52,819 bases of DNA from Perkinsus olseni (Eukaryota > Perkinsozoa > Perkinsida): assembly GCA_013115125.1 (NCBI GenBank), contig JABANN010000210.1, positions 1 through 52,819 of the forward strand, in the 5' to 3' direction. Each line of letters opens with the position of its first letter. The first letter of the stretch is position 1. Below, piece after piece: positions 11,191 through 21,485 of this stretch. The position numbers and the translations under genes were made by a program. The notes under the pieces are model-generated. The model was not told the DNA's origin. It searched no databases and saw nothing but the letters and a program-made list of their open reading frames with translations.

Positions 11191-11666
11191 ACGATGACCA
11201 GTACACGCCGCCGAGCTCCCTCAGTGGTTCGTCAAGGCTTCAAGACCCGCCCCACCGGCGAGCAGCGTTTCCACTACATCCTGGTCACGCGACTTCTCTT
11301 CTCGCACTTCTGGATGAGAAAGATTTCGTACAGATGCTAGTTCGTGAAGATACCATCGAGAGAGTTGTTCTTTCCTATATACAGTTCGGATACGCAGATC
11401 GACAAAAGGCTATCGCCAATAATAATACCACCCGAAAAACGCTTGTCCCCAGCGAGACGAAGCGTAGCTTCCCGCTTCACCTGCTGCCCGCTAACTGGAC
11501 TTTGCCCCAACCTGTGGGGCATCTTTCTTCACTACCGCTCTTCATAGGGTGAGCTGAAGCCCACTGTTAATTATCAACATAAATTAATCATAAATTCCTG
11601 TGAAATACTCTGGCCAGTGATCTTCTAGCATACCGTACTTTATTGAGCGGTGCATCCCCGTTATAC

Positions 11667-12017
11667 TCATCTATCACATATCAAAACAACCACCTCTACT
11701 CGACCCCAAGTGCCCAGCCTGAGCCGCAGTCCCCCGCTCACCGTGAAGCGACTGTGCCGCTGTCCCAGTGAGGCCTCCCTCGCCTTCCCGTAAGATGTGT
11801 CATCGGTCTCAAAGTCGTACTGTATCCTGTTGAGGACGTCACCGATGATGACGTTACCTCCAGCGAGGTCCCTCAGTTCCCGCTTAGTCGGCTGAGTGGT
11901 GTAGTGCTTCGTCTCAAAGGAAGAGACGGCCATGAAAGACAACTGCGTCATGGATTGGACGACGGCTGAGTTCGATAAACCAATTTGGAGACTCAGAACC
12001 GATTCTGGATACCACAT
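11667..12017 (-). CDS. Hypothetical protein, about 116 residues
   Basis: An open frame with coding-like composition (FMAVSSFETKHYTTQPTKRE, then LAGGNVIIGDVLNRIQYDF). The first Met at 12017 has no clear context. The alternating hydrophobic pattern at the C-terminus (VSGGLRLRLGTWGRVEVVVL) suggests beta strands. I recognise no family. It could be one exon of a larger gene. Flanks 11195-11666 and 12018-12577 hold no other gene that I see, apart from paired GCACGCATGCAC motifs at about 12140-12173. Confidence 0.35.
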   Translation of the reverse strand: MWYPESVLSLQIGLSNSAVVQSMTQLSFMAVSSFETKHYTTQPTKRELRDLAGGNVIIGDVLNRIQYDFETDDTSYGKAREASLGQRHSRFTVSGGLRLRLGTWGRVEVVVLICDR

Positions 12018-12138
12018 TTTACGTGAAAAATCAATTCCAGATTCTGAATCTCAGATTAGGCTTATTGAGTAGGGGAAGTGTACCCCTTGTTGCAAGAGGG
12101 GATACATAAGCATATGAGAAGAGATATATCCTCGCATC

Positions 12139-12173
12139 AGCACGCATGCACAAAAATGGTGCACGCATGCACA
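12139..12173. promoter_or_regulatory. Paired GCACGCATGCAC motif
   Basis: Two copies of GCACGCATGCACAA lie about 20 bases apart in non-coding sequence. Near-identical motifs occur at 7273, in a pair at 33294-33320 just upstream of the cysteine protease start, and at 39735-39772 between AIP1 and the FkbM gene. The core GCATGC resembles the TGCATGC sites recognised by some apicomplexan AP2 proteins. A regulatory role here is inference. Confidence 0.35.
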
Positions 12174-12630
12174 ACGAAGGGTGAGTCCTCTGATGCAGTT
12201 TCAGAATAAATTCTGAGCGTCATGATCGGTTTACAGGGAAGCTTCAATCAAAGGCACGTTGACCCTGAACGCTAGGATTACTCAGTCACTCAATTGGATC
12301 ATTCAATGTAAACATTGCTTGGTAGAAGTTGCGTTTATCAGAATAGCAAGTTGCTCAAACATATACAGTACGGAAGAACTTCATATGTCCCACAATCCGA
12401 CCCATTTATGAGGCCGACGCAGATAACGAGGAGAATGAACGTATCCCAGGATATAAATTGCACGTCTCAATGACTGCAACCCGTTGTCATGCACTAACAG
12501 CGACACTGAAGATCCTAACTGACCCATCCTCACTGGTTACGCAACTCCATGTCCTGTAGAGTAGATCACTCTATGATTCGCCCTCGTATCAAAAATAATC
12601 ATCGAAATAGAAACGAAAACAATTGTGATT

Positions 12631-13038
12631 CTAACAGTAATAGGGTTCACCTTCACAGTCATCATCGGTGGGAGCGAAGCAGAGCATGTCGTCGTCCTTC
12701 TTGATAATGCCGAAGCAGACCTGAGGTTTCTGCCAGGTCTTGCAGTACGAGCCCCATTTAGAATCGCGGCACTGAGGCATCTCATTGCAGACATCTTGGC
12801 AAGTAGGCTGAGGCTCCGGGCAGGCGACTGGCTCGAGGGTATAATCATCACAGGAATCCTGCTGAGTCGGCTGGAAGCAGTAACCATCATCCTTATGGTA
12901 GAGGCCGAAGCAGACACCATTGCCCTTGCAGTAGGAACCATACTTCGAGTCAGCACACGCGGCATGACCATCGCAGATATCCTGACAATACTCAGCAGCA
13001 GCCACAATCAGAGTGGTGACAGCGAAGACGAATTTCAT
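12631..13038 (-). CDS. Secreted two-domain cysteine-rich protein
   Basis: An intact 135-residue protein with a signal peptide (MKFVFAVTTLIVAAA) and two tandem copies of a six-Cys module. Domain 1 (residues 16-63) has CQDICD, then SKYGSYCK, VCFGLYHKDDGYCF and SC. Domain 2 (about 75-135) has CQDVCN, SKWGSYCKTW, VCFGII, LCFAPTD and ends GEPYYC. The even Cys number suggests a disulphide-bonded extracellular protein; its function is unknown. Close paralogues lie at 47613 (the arm partner), 49918 and, as a broken half, 5175. The Pro/Thr-rich neighbour at 13434 shares the two domains. The antisense frame also stays open, but I attribute that to codon bias. Confidence 0.9.
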   Translation of the reverse strand: MKFVFAVTTLIVAAAEYCQDICDGHAACADSKYGSYCKGNGVCFGLYHKDDGYCFQPTQQDSCDDYTLEPVACPEPQPTCQDVCNEMPQCRDSKWGSYCKTWQKPQVCFGIIKKDDDMLCFAPTDDDCEGEPYYC

Positions 13039-13433
13039 GAGGATAGAGGTAAAGTCAACTGGCAGAGAGCGTTTAACACACTACGATAAATCGAACTACA
13101 AGTAACTGCTGAGTAGAGATGGTATTGAAGGCGCTTATTAAATCAACTACAAATCACTATCCCATCGCTAGAGGCATCAGCGTAGATTTGAAGTTTGGCC
13201 TGAGCGAATCAAGTGCTCATCGTGAGCTCACATGCTACCAGAAGCTAATTGGGCACTCAACGCAGAGACGAGAAGTTATTCACGTTAGGGAGAGCTCACA
13301 GTTGAATTCATTACTGACTGACTAGGAATGAGAGCAGCCGAAATAATAGGGCAAGCCTATGCCCAATCAGAGTGCTAAGTTTCACTCATCTACGTGGGAC
13401 ACTACGGACATTACGAGAGAGGAGATACGACGC

Positions 13434-14606
13434 TTATGGAAGAATGGTCGAATATTGTGGCACATCAGTAGGCGCCTCGGTGGGAGCATCAGTAGGCGCC
13501 TTAGTGGGAGCATCAGTAGGCGCCTCAGTAGGAGCATCAGTAGGCGCCTCAGTGGGAGCATCACTAGGCGCCTCGGTGGGAGCATCAGCAGGCGCCTCGG
13601 TGGGAGCATCAGTAGGCGCCTCGGTGGGAGCAGCAGTAGGCGCCTCGGTGGGAGCAGCAGTAGGCGCCTCAGTGAGAGCATCAGTAGGCGCCTCGGTGGG
13701 AGTATCAGTGGGAGTTCCGGTAGGAGCCTCAGTAGGGGCCGCAGTGGGAGCCTCGGCAGGGGCGTCAGTGGGAGCCTCAGCGGGAGCTTCGGTAGGAGCC
13801 GCAGTGGGAGCCTCAGTGGGAGCTTCGGTAGGAGCGTCAGTGGGAGCGTCAGTGGGAGCCTCGGTGGGAGCATCAGTAGGAGCCTCAGTAGGATCCGCAG
13901 TGGGAGCCTCAGTGGGAGCCTCAGCGGGAGCTTCGGTAGGAGCCGCAGTGGGAGCCTCAGTGGGAGCCTCAGTAGGCGCCTCGGTAGGAGCATCAGTAGG
14001 AGCCTCAGTAGGGGCCGCAGTGGGAGCTTCGGTAGGAGCGTCAGTGGGACCCTCAGTAGGACCCTGAGTAGGAGCTTCGGTGGGAACGTCAGTAGCCTCA
14101 GTAGGGCCCTCGGTGGGGACATCAGTAGAGGCCTCAGTGGAGGATTCTGTAATCGTTTCACTATCACACTCGTAGGGTTCGCCCTCGCAACCCGCATCCA
14201 CACCTTCATAACAAAGGGTACCGTCAGACTTGACAATTATACCGAAACAGACTGGAGGGGAGATCCACGTCTTGCAGTATGAGCCAGTGGTAGACTCCTG
14301 ACAGCTCACCAGGGAATTACAGACGTCAGAACAGGTCCATATCGAGGTGGTGGAGGCTGTAGAGGTAACAGGGGGTTTATCGTCGCACATCACAGGGCTA
14401 AGTGTTGTATCATCGCAGTTACCACTACCGTCGCCTGGTTGATAACAAGTAGTGGCATCATCGTAGTAGAGGCCGAAACACACACCATTCTCCTTACAGT
14501 AGGAACTCCCACAGCCCTCGGTGAGGGAGCAGTACTCTTCGCAATAGTAGGTCGACTCGATAAGACTAACCAAGTACACTACAACAACAATCGCGCTGAA
14601 CAGCAT
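13434..14606 (-). CDS. Secreted cysteine-rich protein with mucin-like Pro/Thr repeat tail
   Basis: A 390-residue protein in one open frame. Residues 1-18 form a signal peptide (MLFSAIVVVVYLVSLIES). Two cysteine-rich modules of the neighbouring family follow (CKENGVCFGLYYDD and CYQPGDGSGNC, then WTCSDVCNSLVSC, SYCKTWISPPVCFGI and CEGEPYEC). From about residue 150 the protein is a long tandem array of APTEAPTD-type octads (24 bp) with Ala/Asp variants, rich in Thr and Pro as in O-glycosylated stalks, ending DVPQYSTILP. No membrane anchor follows. A secreted or wall-associated glycoprotein is inferred. The array is about 640 bp here against about 290 bp in the right-arm copy. Long open frames on the other strand across the array are by-products of the repeat. 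Confidence 0.88.
   Translation of the reverse strand: MLFSAIVVVVYLVSLIESTYYCEEYCSLTEGCGSSYCKENGVCFGLYYDDATTCYQPGDGSGNCDDTTLSPVMCDDKPPVTSTASTTSIWTCSDVCNSLVSCQESTTGSYCKTWISPPVCFGIIVKSDGTLCYEGVDAGCEGEPYECDSETITESSTEASTDVPTEGPTEATDVPTEAPTQGPTEGPTDAPTEAPTAAPTEAPTDAPTEAPTEAPTEAPTAAPTEAPAEAPTEAPTADPTEAPTDAPTEAPTDAPTDAPTEAPTEAPTAAPTEAPAEAPTDAPAEAPTAAPTEAPTGTPTDTPTEAPTDALTEAPTAAPTEAPTAAPTEAPTDAPTEAPADAPTEAPSDAPTEAPTDAPTEAPTDAPTKAPTDAPTEAPTDVPQYSTILP
13460..14100 (-). repeat. 24-bp tandem array encoding Pro/Thr octads
   Basis: In-frame array with a basic 12/24-bp periodicity, units like GGAGCCTCAGTGGGAGCATC on the plus strand, interspersed with variant units. It lies inside the Pro/Thr-rich gene. The right-arm array (about 46900-47195) has fewer than half as many units. 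Confidence 0.85.
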
Positions 14607-15616
14607 TAAGGCGGACGATCAAACAAACCTGAGCAAAGCGAACTCCAGCAAGGATCGTGTGAGGTCACCATATGTGTGGTAATGCATTGCGACTAAGCTG
14701 CGCAACGCTACTTCAGAGATTACTTTTCATTTCTCATTAACCTTCTTAACTTGAGCTATGAATCACACTAAGGAGTAGCTGAGGCGCGGTGCGGTGCGAC
14801 CGCACAACGAAACTGTCGAATCTTGCGGTTTCGAGTACACAACGGTCAGCGCGCTCGTTGTCTTCCAAGCGCGGTGGTCTTCTCCGACATGCTCGGACTG
14901 ATGTCTTTTACTCAGCACATGTTCCGCTCATCGAGGAACTCGAATGATGAGCATCTGACTGATCTAGAGACAGTTGAGCGACTTTAAAGTTATGCCGTGT
15001 GACTTATTCTCGGAATATCAAATCCGCTCTTGACCGGCCTGACCGTTCGCCTGTGAGTAAGCAACCTTCTGTTGCCTAGAGGAAGCATCCAGCTCTTAGC
15101 TGTCAAACTCTCGAAGGTAGCGCAAGCCGAACCCAGTTCCTCAGCGGTTGATTCGAGCGGAGTGGCAACACTAGGCACATGATACGATCCGAACAAGCAA
15201 ACTGGCATGACGATTTCATAGCTTATAAATTGGACTTCATTCGAACTTCACAGAATTTGAGCGAACTTGGGATTGCGCTCGGGGACGAATCATACTCAGA
15301 CAGGGGTAGGTTTTCAGCGGGCTGCGGGAGAAATGTAGACAGGGTCACCCGGTCCGGGTGGTTCAAAGGTGATCAACGCCGCTGAGCCCCGGGGACCAAG
15401 CAGGGTGATGCAAGCCTTGCTGTGTGAGAAATATTTTGCATGCTAGTGATATTGTAGAAAGTGAAAATCGTAGCGAGAGATAGGAATATCGTATCCCGCG
15501 ATAGTCCACTGTGTCGTACTGGTTTGGTAGCATGAATTGCTATCGCATGAATTTGACATGGGTTGTACTCGAGAATATTTATATTGTATTCCATGTTAGT
15601 ATAAGATCGTTTAGAT
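14607..15616. other. Intergenic, conserved between arms
   Basis: Divergently placed between the Pro/Thr-rich gene (minus) and the propeller gene (plus). It aligns patchily with 45386-46355 in the right arm. The segment includes an odd palindrome of two 7-base arms around T near 15345-15360. It presumably contains both promoters; I see no other gene. Confidence 0.5.
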
Positions 15617-16582
15617 ATGCCCGATTCTAATACGCGTCAATCGTACAGCCGGAAAGACGGTATTAATAGTCATAACTTCGACATCATTGTCAGCCTTGCC
15701 GCTGCCGCGCCATTCACTTCACTTCTACCTCTGGAGATCTGCAGCGAGCTCTGGTCATTCCTAGCACCCTCACCGACTCTCCTCAAAACCAATCACCCGG
15801 AAGCTTATTTTCGCTCCGGTGATTCTGTCAGCGTATCATTTGAATATCATAATTCAATCATATCAAGGAGCCCCTACGTGGTCGGGTTACGTCAGCTCGG
15901 GCAGTTTCCAGAGTTTGCTTGGGCGACTAATTGTGAAGTGCTGAGCACCTGCGGCGTCCAAGACGGCTTGGTGGTGTCCTTAAGCGACAGCCGCTTGCTT
16001 TTGTTGAAATACAAGATGCCACAAGCAATGGACCTTCGAGCTCACCTCTTCTCCGATGACTCTCTCGGAAAATGCATCCCGAAGGTTGCGTCGGAAAAGG
16101 GGAAAATTCTCTATTTCAGCGATAGAGATAATAAACGAATCATCCGTGTTGACTTGGACAACGGCAAGACTTTCCGCTCGCCACCCATGCGGGGGCTGCC
16201 TCTGGTCTCCTATGAGTTTACAGTCCTCGACGGGTTGGTCTTCATTGTGAACATGCTAGACAGCAGCATACTATGCTGGGACCGCTACGCTGGGCCATCT
16301 GCCGAGTGGGTGTTGATAACAAGGACCATCCCAAGGCCTCGCGGGCTCTCTTTGGGTCTGCAAGGAAGATGCCTTTACGTCAGCAGCGCCCTCGATGAGT
16401 ATTTCTATCGGGTGGTACTGTATGAAGAGTTCAAAGTGGAGAAGATATGTTACGCCGGTCAAGCCCAACAGCTGAGCTACAGTCCTCGTAGAGGCCTAGT
16501 CGCCCTAGTCAATACATATTTTAATAGACTTGAGACGTGGCAGGAGACATGCTGGGTCACGTCTACTCGGCAGAGTGCCTAA
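15617..16582 (+). CDS. F-box-like beta-propeller protein
   Basis: A 321-residue protein in a single open frame. Residues 36-49 (LLPLEICSELWSFL) fit an F-box-like motif. The rest shows repeated four-strand blade signatures typical of NHL/SMP-30 propellers: GKILYFSDRDNKRIIRVDLD, PPMRGLPLVSYEFTVLDGLV, PRGLSLGLQGRCLYVSS and QLSYSPRRGLVALVN. By family analogy it could be an SCF substrate adaptor; this is inference. No signal peptide. The arm partner is 44420-45385, and a broken third copy lies at 653. A further frame at 16537-16884, conserved to the residue in both arms, overlaps the end and might be a spliced or frameshifted C-terminus. Confidence 0.75.
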   Translation: MPDSNTRQSYSRKDGINSHNFDIIVSLAAAAPFTSLLPLEICSELWSFLAPSPTLLKTNHPEAYFRSGDSVSVSFEYHNSIISRSPYVVGLRQLGQFPEFAWATNCEVLSTCGVQDGLVVSLSDSRLLLLKYKMPQAMDLRAHLFSDDSLGKCIPKVASEKGKILYFSDRDNKRIIRVDLDNGKTFRSPPMRGLPLVSYEFTVLDGLVFIVNMLDSSILCWDRYAGPSAEWVLITRTIPRPRGLSLGLQGRCLYVSSALDEYFYRVVLYEEFKVEKICYAGQAQQLSYSPRRGLVALVNTYFNRLETWQETCWVTSTRQSA

Positions 16583-16884
16583 CGTCTTTTGTGTCAACAT
16601 TTCTGGTGCTGTCTTGTTCTTCGTATCATCATGGTCTGCCATTTTCAAAGATGTTGAGTTGCGATTTAGTCTCGCCGATCTATGTGTGCGAATACAGAAG
16701 CCCTCGAGAGGCGTGCAAGGAAAAGAACGAACTGAACTTCGCGAAGCTCAAACTTTCTGGAGTAACATTAGCGCATTCCCTAGCTAGTAGCCATACTTCG
16801 TCAACGAGCGGAAGCAGTGATACCCGAATACCCCTGCGAAACGAGCTTTCTGTGACTTTCTATTCGCAATGGGCATCGCAATGA

Positions 16885-18355
16885 GAACAGTGTATGCGAG
16901 TGATACTCTTTATAGAGGAGCTTCAGAGGAGGGACAAGATCCTTGTTATCCATGACGGAGTCCTCTACTATTCATTGTCTTCGCCCTCCTTCACCACCCT
17001 CAAGTGATTCTCGTATTTTCGCTGTGGCGGCGACCACAGTAGCAGGGAGGCCCTGTTTGGGCCTCGGGTTTCGCGCGCCTCTTATTCTTACCCAGAAGGG
17101 GTGAGCCTTCAGAGCCATTACCGAGACCATAACCGATGTGAATGGCAAAAGGCGATGAGTGGAGACAGCGATGGCCATTGCGCAGTAAGGATTGGCAAAG
17201 AGAATCGCAACTGGAGGAGACTGAACCCTTCCCTTCAACAGACTCCTTGAGAACAAGGAACAGCGGATATTGACGGGAAAGCCCCGAAACCACGTAGATG
17301 CCCAAGCCTGTCCTGTTTCTTGCTGTCATTCATTAATGTCTGGTCGAATGAATTGCTGGTCGAATGAAGTATAGCGTGCAGTGGGACATTCACTTGCGCT
17401 GAGTGCCTCCCAGGCCTCCGATTGACGTTGATGGTGCCACTTTTGAAGATGAAGTTCCAAAGTAAACGTCGGCAAGGAACAATGGTATCGGACTCTCTAT
17501 ATGGGGCCAGGTCTTTGATGTGAGGACCCCTTAATGGGTGGGAGATCCTCCTCAAGGGTCTCAATTGGGAGCCCTGAGCGCTACCACCACGGACTTAGTC
17601 GATGCGATCTCGGAGAACTCAGAGAACTCCATCTGAGAGGCGCAGACATCGACCGAACCCCTCCCGTTAGCTGTAGCTACTGATATCAATGACAGTAGAG
17701 CAGTAACGGAGACAATTGACGGATACACGGAACGATAACGGAAAATGTAAGGGCACAAAAAAGCCCGAAGGATTGCTCGAAGCTGGAAGGCCGGCGGAGC
17801 GCTCGAAGACTCACAAGAAGGCAAGAATATATCATACCAGTATTGAAGCAACACGTACAGTATTAGCCGATCATAAATCAATGATGACTTATTATCACGT
17901 TCCCGCTCACAGCTCCTGCGCAGTACAACAGTATCAACATAATTGTAATCATCGTCGTTGTCATACTGAGCCGCTCGTCGTCGTTCTGACGGAATGTGGG
18001 CGACGCTGACAGCGTCACGCTGTCCGTCTCCATACTAGCGTCGGAGGCGAGCTCATGCCTCGTCGCTGGAATTCCATTTGGATGGAATGGCCTTGGGCGA
18101 GAAAAGAATGGTGGAGTTGAGTAATGAATGGCATTAGAATGGACTCGGGGATCTGTTCGCCCTGGGAAACAGCTCGGGGACCTGGTTGCCTCCTCGGATT
18201 TCGGGAGGGGCTCCCGGTTGCCTGTTTATGGCTTCACCGCAATTCAGGCGCTGCGTTCTGTTGACTATCTCGTGCGGTTCATTGAATTGCGTCCTTCACG
18301 CGATTCATCCGACGTCACATAACTCGAGGAGCGAGAACAGTTCATCCCCATTGAG
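16885..18355. other. Relic-rich spacer of the left arm
   Basis: Conserved with 42768-44200 (inverted) and in part with 2290-3540. About 16908-16945 on the minus strand is a fragment related to the N-terminal DLVPPLKLLYK segment of the FkbM gene at 40053. Other frames (for example SVTALLSLISVATANG near 17690, minus) look like fragments of old genes but have no continuous coding. At 18060-18130 there are loose GGATGGAATGGCC words. I find no intact gene. Confidence 0.5.
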
Positions 18356-19295
18356 ATGTCGCGGGCCAAGTCCATCATCATCACTACTGCAGTGGCAATG
18401 GTTGTCAATTTAGCTCCCCTCGGTGAGGCAATCGAGGCAGCCGCGCGGGTGAACCCCCTCAATCTTGAAGTAGTAACCCGCTTCTCTGAGCAGTCCCTTC
18501 TTCACAGCGAGGGGGACTTTCTATAAGAATCCTTCAGGACTTCCCTCCACTGCTCGACATGAGCCTCAGGACCGACGGAGGTGGTGTGACTTGTCACTAC
18601 AGCAACGAAAAGAACATGGATGGAGGCCCTAAATCGATCAAGTTCCGCCTCGAACGGGGCAGCGCGGCGAAGACAGAACTCGTAGCTTGCCCTGTGTGGG
18701 GGAAACACTTCAGTTTTCGAGGCGAATTGTAAGTCATCTCCTCGGACTTCCAGTTCCTCCCCTATTGACTTCTCTGTGTTGTAGTGGCTTCGATTCCAAC
18801 GTTCTCAAGAGGTTCTACAGCAACTTCCCACGATTCAACTACCTTGAAGCAGGCCAGATCTACAAGTTTGAGGATCCTCCGGAACCAACCGGCTTGGATC
18901 CACTCCGGAATGTCAGTGCGTCAGCTTACAGTCACGTGCTGGAGAGCGTGAGCTCAGCTGCCAAAGAACTGGAGAAACCAGCCGGAATCTCGGGCGAATG
19001 GATGCCTCAAGATATCCTATTTTCCATGGCCAATGGGATCAACACTTTACGCGAAATGCGGGAAGCTTGTTCGGCTGCGTTGTCGATCATAAGGAAACAA
19101 TACCCCACGTTTATTAAAATCTGTGATGAATACTTTAGACTGTCGGTTAAGACAGTCGATACTACACTCTCAGCCGTGACCAAAGGATGGCGTCTCGAGA
19201 AGAATGCAAATGTCAACACGTTTCGCCGCAGTGCGGGTGGCCGCAGTTCTGGCGAAGGTGTTTTCGGAGCTTTTCTACACAAGTTTGGGTTCTGA
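18356..19295 (+). CDS. Secreted lineage-specific protein (two or more exons)
   Basis: A signal-peptide exon starts at 18356 (MSRAKSIIITTAVAMVVNLA). After it a frame break near 18524 separates it from the next block (SLRTDGGGVTCHYSNEKNM, FRLERGSAAKTELVACPV). That block splices in phase 2 across a 56-nt GTAAGT...TTGTAG intron (about 18729-18784) into a long last exon: GFDSNVLKRFYSNFPRFNY, YKFEDPPEPTGLDPLRN, SMANGINTLREMREACSAA, ending FGAFLHKFGF at 19295. The last exon is mainly helical. Family unknown; secretion is inferred. Copies are at 4308 (broken) and 41931-42767. Because of the break near 18524 this copy may be non-functional or may use a splice site I missed. Confidence 0.55.
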
Positions 19296-19944
19296 TGTGT
19301 GAATGAGACCGAGACGTGAAGAACGTGTGAAATCGTCATTATATTCATCATGATGTTGTTGTCTACTGCTTCTCTCTTGTTGCGTTTAGTAAGGCGGCCC
19401 CACTGAGGCCCTATGAGCGCACCTTTCTCTTCAACAGACGTACAAGAGAGTCTCCCGCATACTGGCTCTATTCACTCAAGTGCGAACTTCCGATGGTCGG
19501 CGGCGGCCGCTGAGAGTCACTAGTATCACCAGTTTGGTAATAGCAACAGGTAGATCAGAAGAGAACCCCGAAATGCAGACAATTTGCAGACCTTTTGGTC
19601 AGACTCCGGGAGAGCATTGACAATACTTTCGACGCTGATATGGCGCTCCTGCCGCGGCAGCGGCGCTGCACCACTGGAGAAATCTTCGTCGGGTCATGGA
19701 CTCTCTACTGACGTTAAGCGTTAGAAGATCGTTGGATGACTTTCCAATCAGACCCTCGGATATGAGCTCAACTTGCCACAGACATGAGCCAGGTCGTCCG
19801 ACGTCCCGCTTGCGAAGCGGCAACTCATTTTCCGTCAACTGAAACCTTCGACTACGGGGATTGGGAGTCGAGGCGGTGGCCGCGACGAGCCTGAAGGCAG
19901 TGAGGGTAACAAGGGAAGACACCGACTGCCTACGTAGTACCTGC
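19296..19944. other. Inner flank of left arm, then unique sequence
   Basis: Up to about 19787 it matches 41420-41890 inverted, including a well-conserved stretch near 19600-19700 whose role I cannot tell. No gene seen. Beyond 19787 the sequence is unique. Confidence 0.5.
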
Positions 19945-20036
19945 TGCCTTACGCCAGGCTGGCGTAAGGCAAGCGAAACGGGAGCTGCTGGCGTCGCCAG
20001 CAGCTCCCGTTTCGCTTGGCTTAGCCAAGTTGGCTA
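19945..20036. repeat. Chain of four perfect odd-length palindromes
   Basis: Four perfect palindromes with single-base centres run end to end: 19945-19971 (13-base arms, centre 19958), 19971-20017 (23-base arms, centre 19994), 20015-20029 (centre 20022) and 20022-20036 (centre 20029). Each shares edge bases with the next, and the last base of the third is the centre of the fourth. The DNA would extrude as serial cruciforms and its RNA would fold into hairpins with almost no loop. No gene overlaps it convincingly. Confidence 0.95.
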
Positions 20037-20562
20037 CGCATAGCGTGTACATAACCTCTACGCGTGTAGCGGTCAGCCTGTAGTGAACCGCCTCTCCAGT
20101 TGTTGTTGTTTTATTCGGATACATCATTGTGTTCGATCTGTCTCTATGGCGTGTGCAGGTGCACAATCTTGGTAGCGATCCGCCGAGAGAAGGATCAGCG
20201 GGAGTGAAATTCCTCCCGCAGAGGTCTAGCGTGCGCACAGGTGTGCGCCATGGAGCCCATGTGATGAAGGGTGTTTCAAGCTATAGCTAGTTGTTCTCAC
20301 CCTGAAGAGAAGAAGTTGATACTATAAGTGTAATGTAACTGGCGGATGGACGCTCGACCCAGCCCTCCGCTCCCTGGATGTGGAGGTAGGAGACCACAAT
20401 TTACTGAGCCGGTATGCTCTATGTCGATGATGTCGGCTGGGTGGTCGCGGAAGAGAACGTTCTCTCTGTTCTCACTAGTATTTTGCTTATTGACGAGGCT
20501 CTTGGACTTGACATTTCGTACGAGAAGCTCCATGTGACTACCAAACCTCACAATCTACTAGA

Positions 20563-21456
20563 TTGAATCTAGGTTACCAATGGGACCTTGACAACCTCAC
20601 GGTATCCTTGCCGGATGATAAGCGAGCCAAACTACTCCTCGACCTTGCTCAGATTATCGATAACTATCCGGGCAACTCTATAACTCCCTCGCTCCTTGAC
20701 AAGGTTACAGGACGCTTGACTTGGGCTACCCAAATAGCACCCCTTTTCAGCGCTGAGCTTTCGCCGTTCTACGGCCTGCAGGCGATCGTTCGTAAACTTC
20801 ATTTGCATAAGGCTAAGGTGGGAGATTCCTTGGTGCGGTCTGCCAAAGTATTCCGTGCTCTGCTCCAGAGCTCTACCATGGCGTCAACCACTGCCTCGCA
20901 GTTGCTCGGTTGGGCGTCTTCCCTTGATAGGGAAGCAGTAGTTGTCGCGGATGCTTCGCTTACGGGACTAGGCGGTGTTATCTTCGACACCACTAGCGTT
21001 GCGGGCGCGGATTCCCGCTGTTCTAACTTGGAGTGGTTTACGGTGGACTATGCCCATAATGCTTTGCTTCGGACACTCATCGCCACTTCAGGTGGTCTAT
21101 CGAGCTCCGATATCGGACCTTTGGAACTAGTAGCCTCGGTTATAGGTATACTCCGGGCTCTACAGCGTGGGGCCGACACGGTGACGGTCTTGTCGGATAA
21201 TGTTGCCACTGTTGCTTGCATCAATCGTAGGCGTGCTAAATCGCCAAGGATGAATGAGATTATGTTGCGTCTCCGTCAAGCTTGGCCCAGTCTTGGTTAC
21301 TGTGTTCTAGCTGATCATGTACGTGGAGAGGCCAATGGGTTGGCAGACTTCCTATCTCGTTCTTCGTCGGTGCAGAGAAACCAGATGATGAGCGGGTTGG
21401 GGGTCGAGGTTAATGTTGCACCAATTTTGCAGATGCTGGCCTTGTCCTTGCTGTAA
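20563..21456 (+). mobile_element. RNase H region of the DIRS-like element
   Basis: Encodes the connection and RNase H domains, with the acidic motif context VVVADASLTGLGG, then GPLELVAS, TVLSDNVATVACINR and GEANGLADFLSR. This is the DIRS-type RNase H arrangement. Part of the broken element 20378-23200. Confidence 0.85.
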
Positions 21457-21485
21457 ATATTATTTCTATGCGTGTTTAAGTTCGT

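Larger units (their letters stand above)
12578..19787 (+). repeat. Left arm of large inverted duplication
   Basis: About 7.2 kb that pairs in inverted orientation with 41420-48090. Order from the outer end: cysteine-rich gene, Pro/Thr-rich gene, beta-propeller gene, relic-rich spacer, secreted gene, then a conserved 3' flank. Protein identity between the arms is about 94% for the propeller gene and about 96% for the short cysteine-rich gene. Outer homology fades near 12578 in the 3' flank of the cysteine-rich gene. Inner homology ends near 19787, about 160 bases before the palindrome chain. Confidence 0.9.

Noticed and set aside
12625-13089. Long open frames antisense to the cysteine-rich genes, also seen at the other two copies
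   Set aside because: They mirror a highly biased sense strand. Signal peptide, Cys pattern and conserved residues are all in the sense frame.
13359-14282. 300-codon frame on the plus strand rich in Ser, Arg and Gly
   Set aside because: It is the complement of the Pro/Thr tandem array. The real gene on the minus strand has a signal peptide and structured domains.
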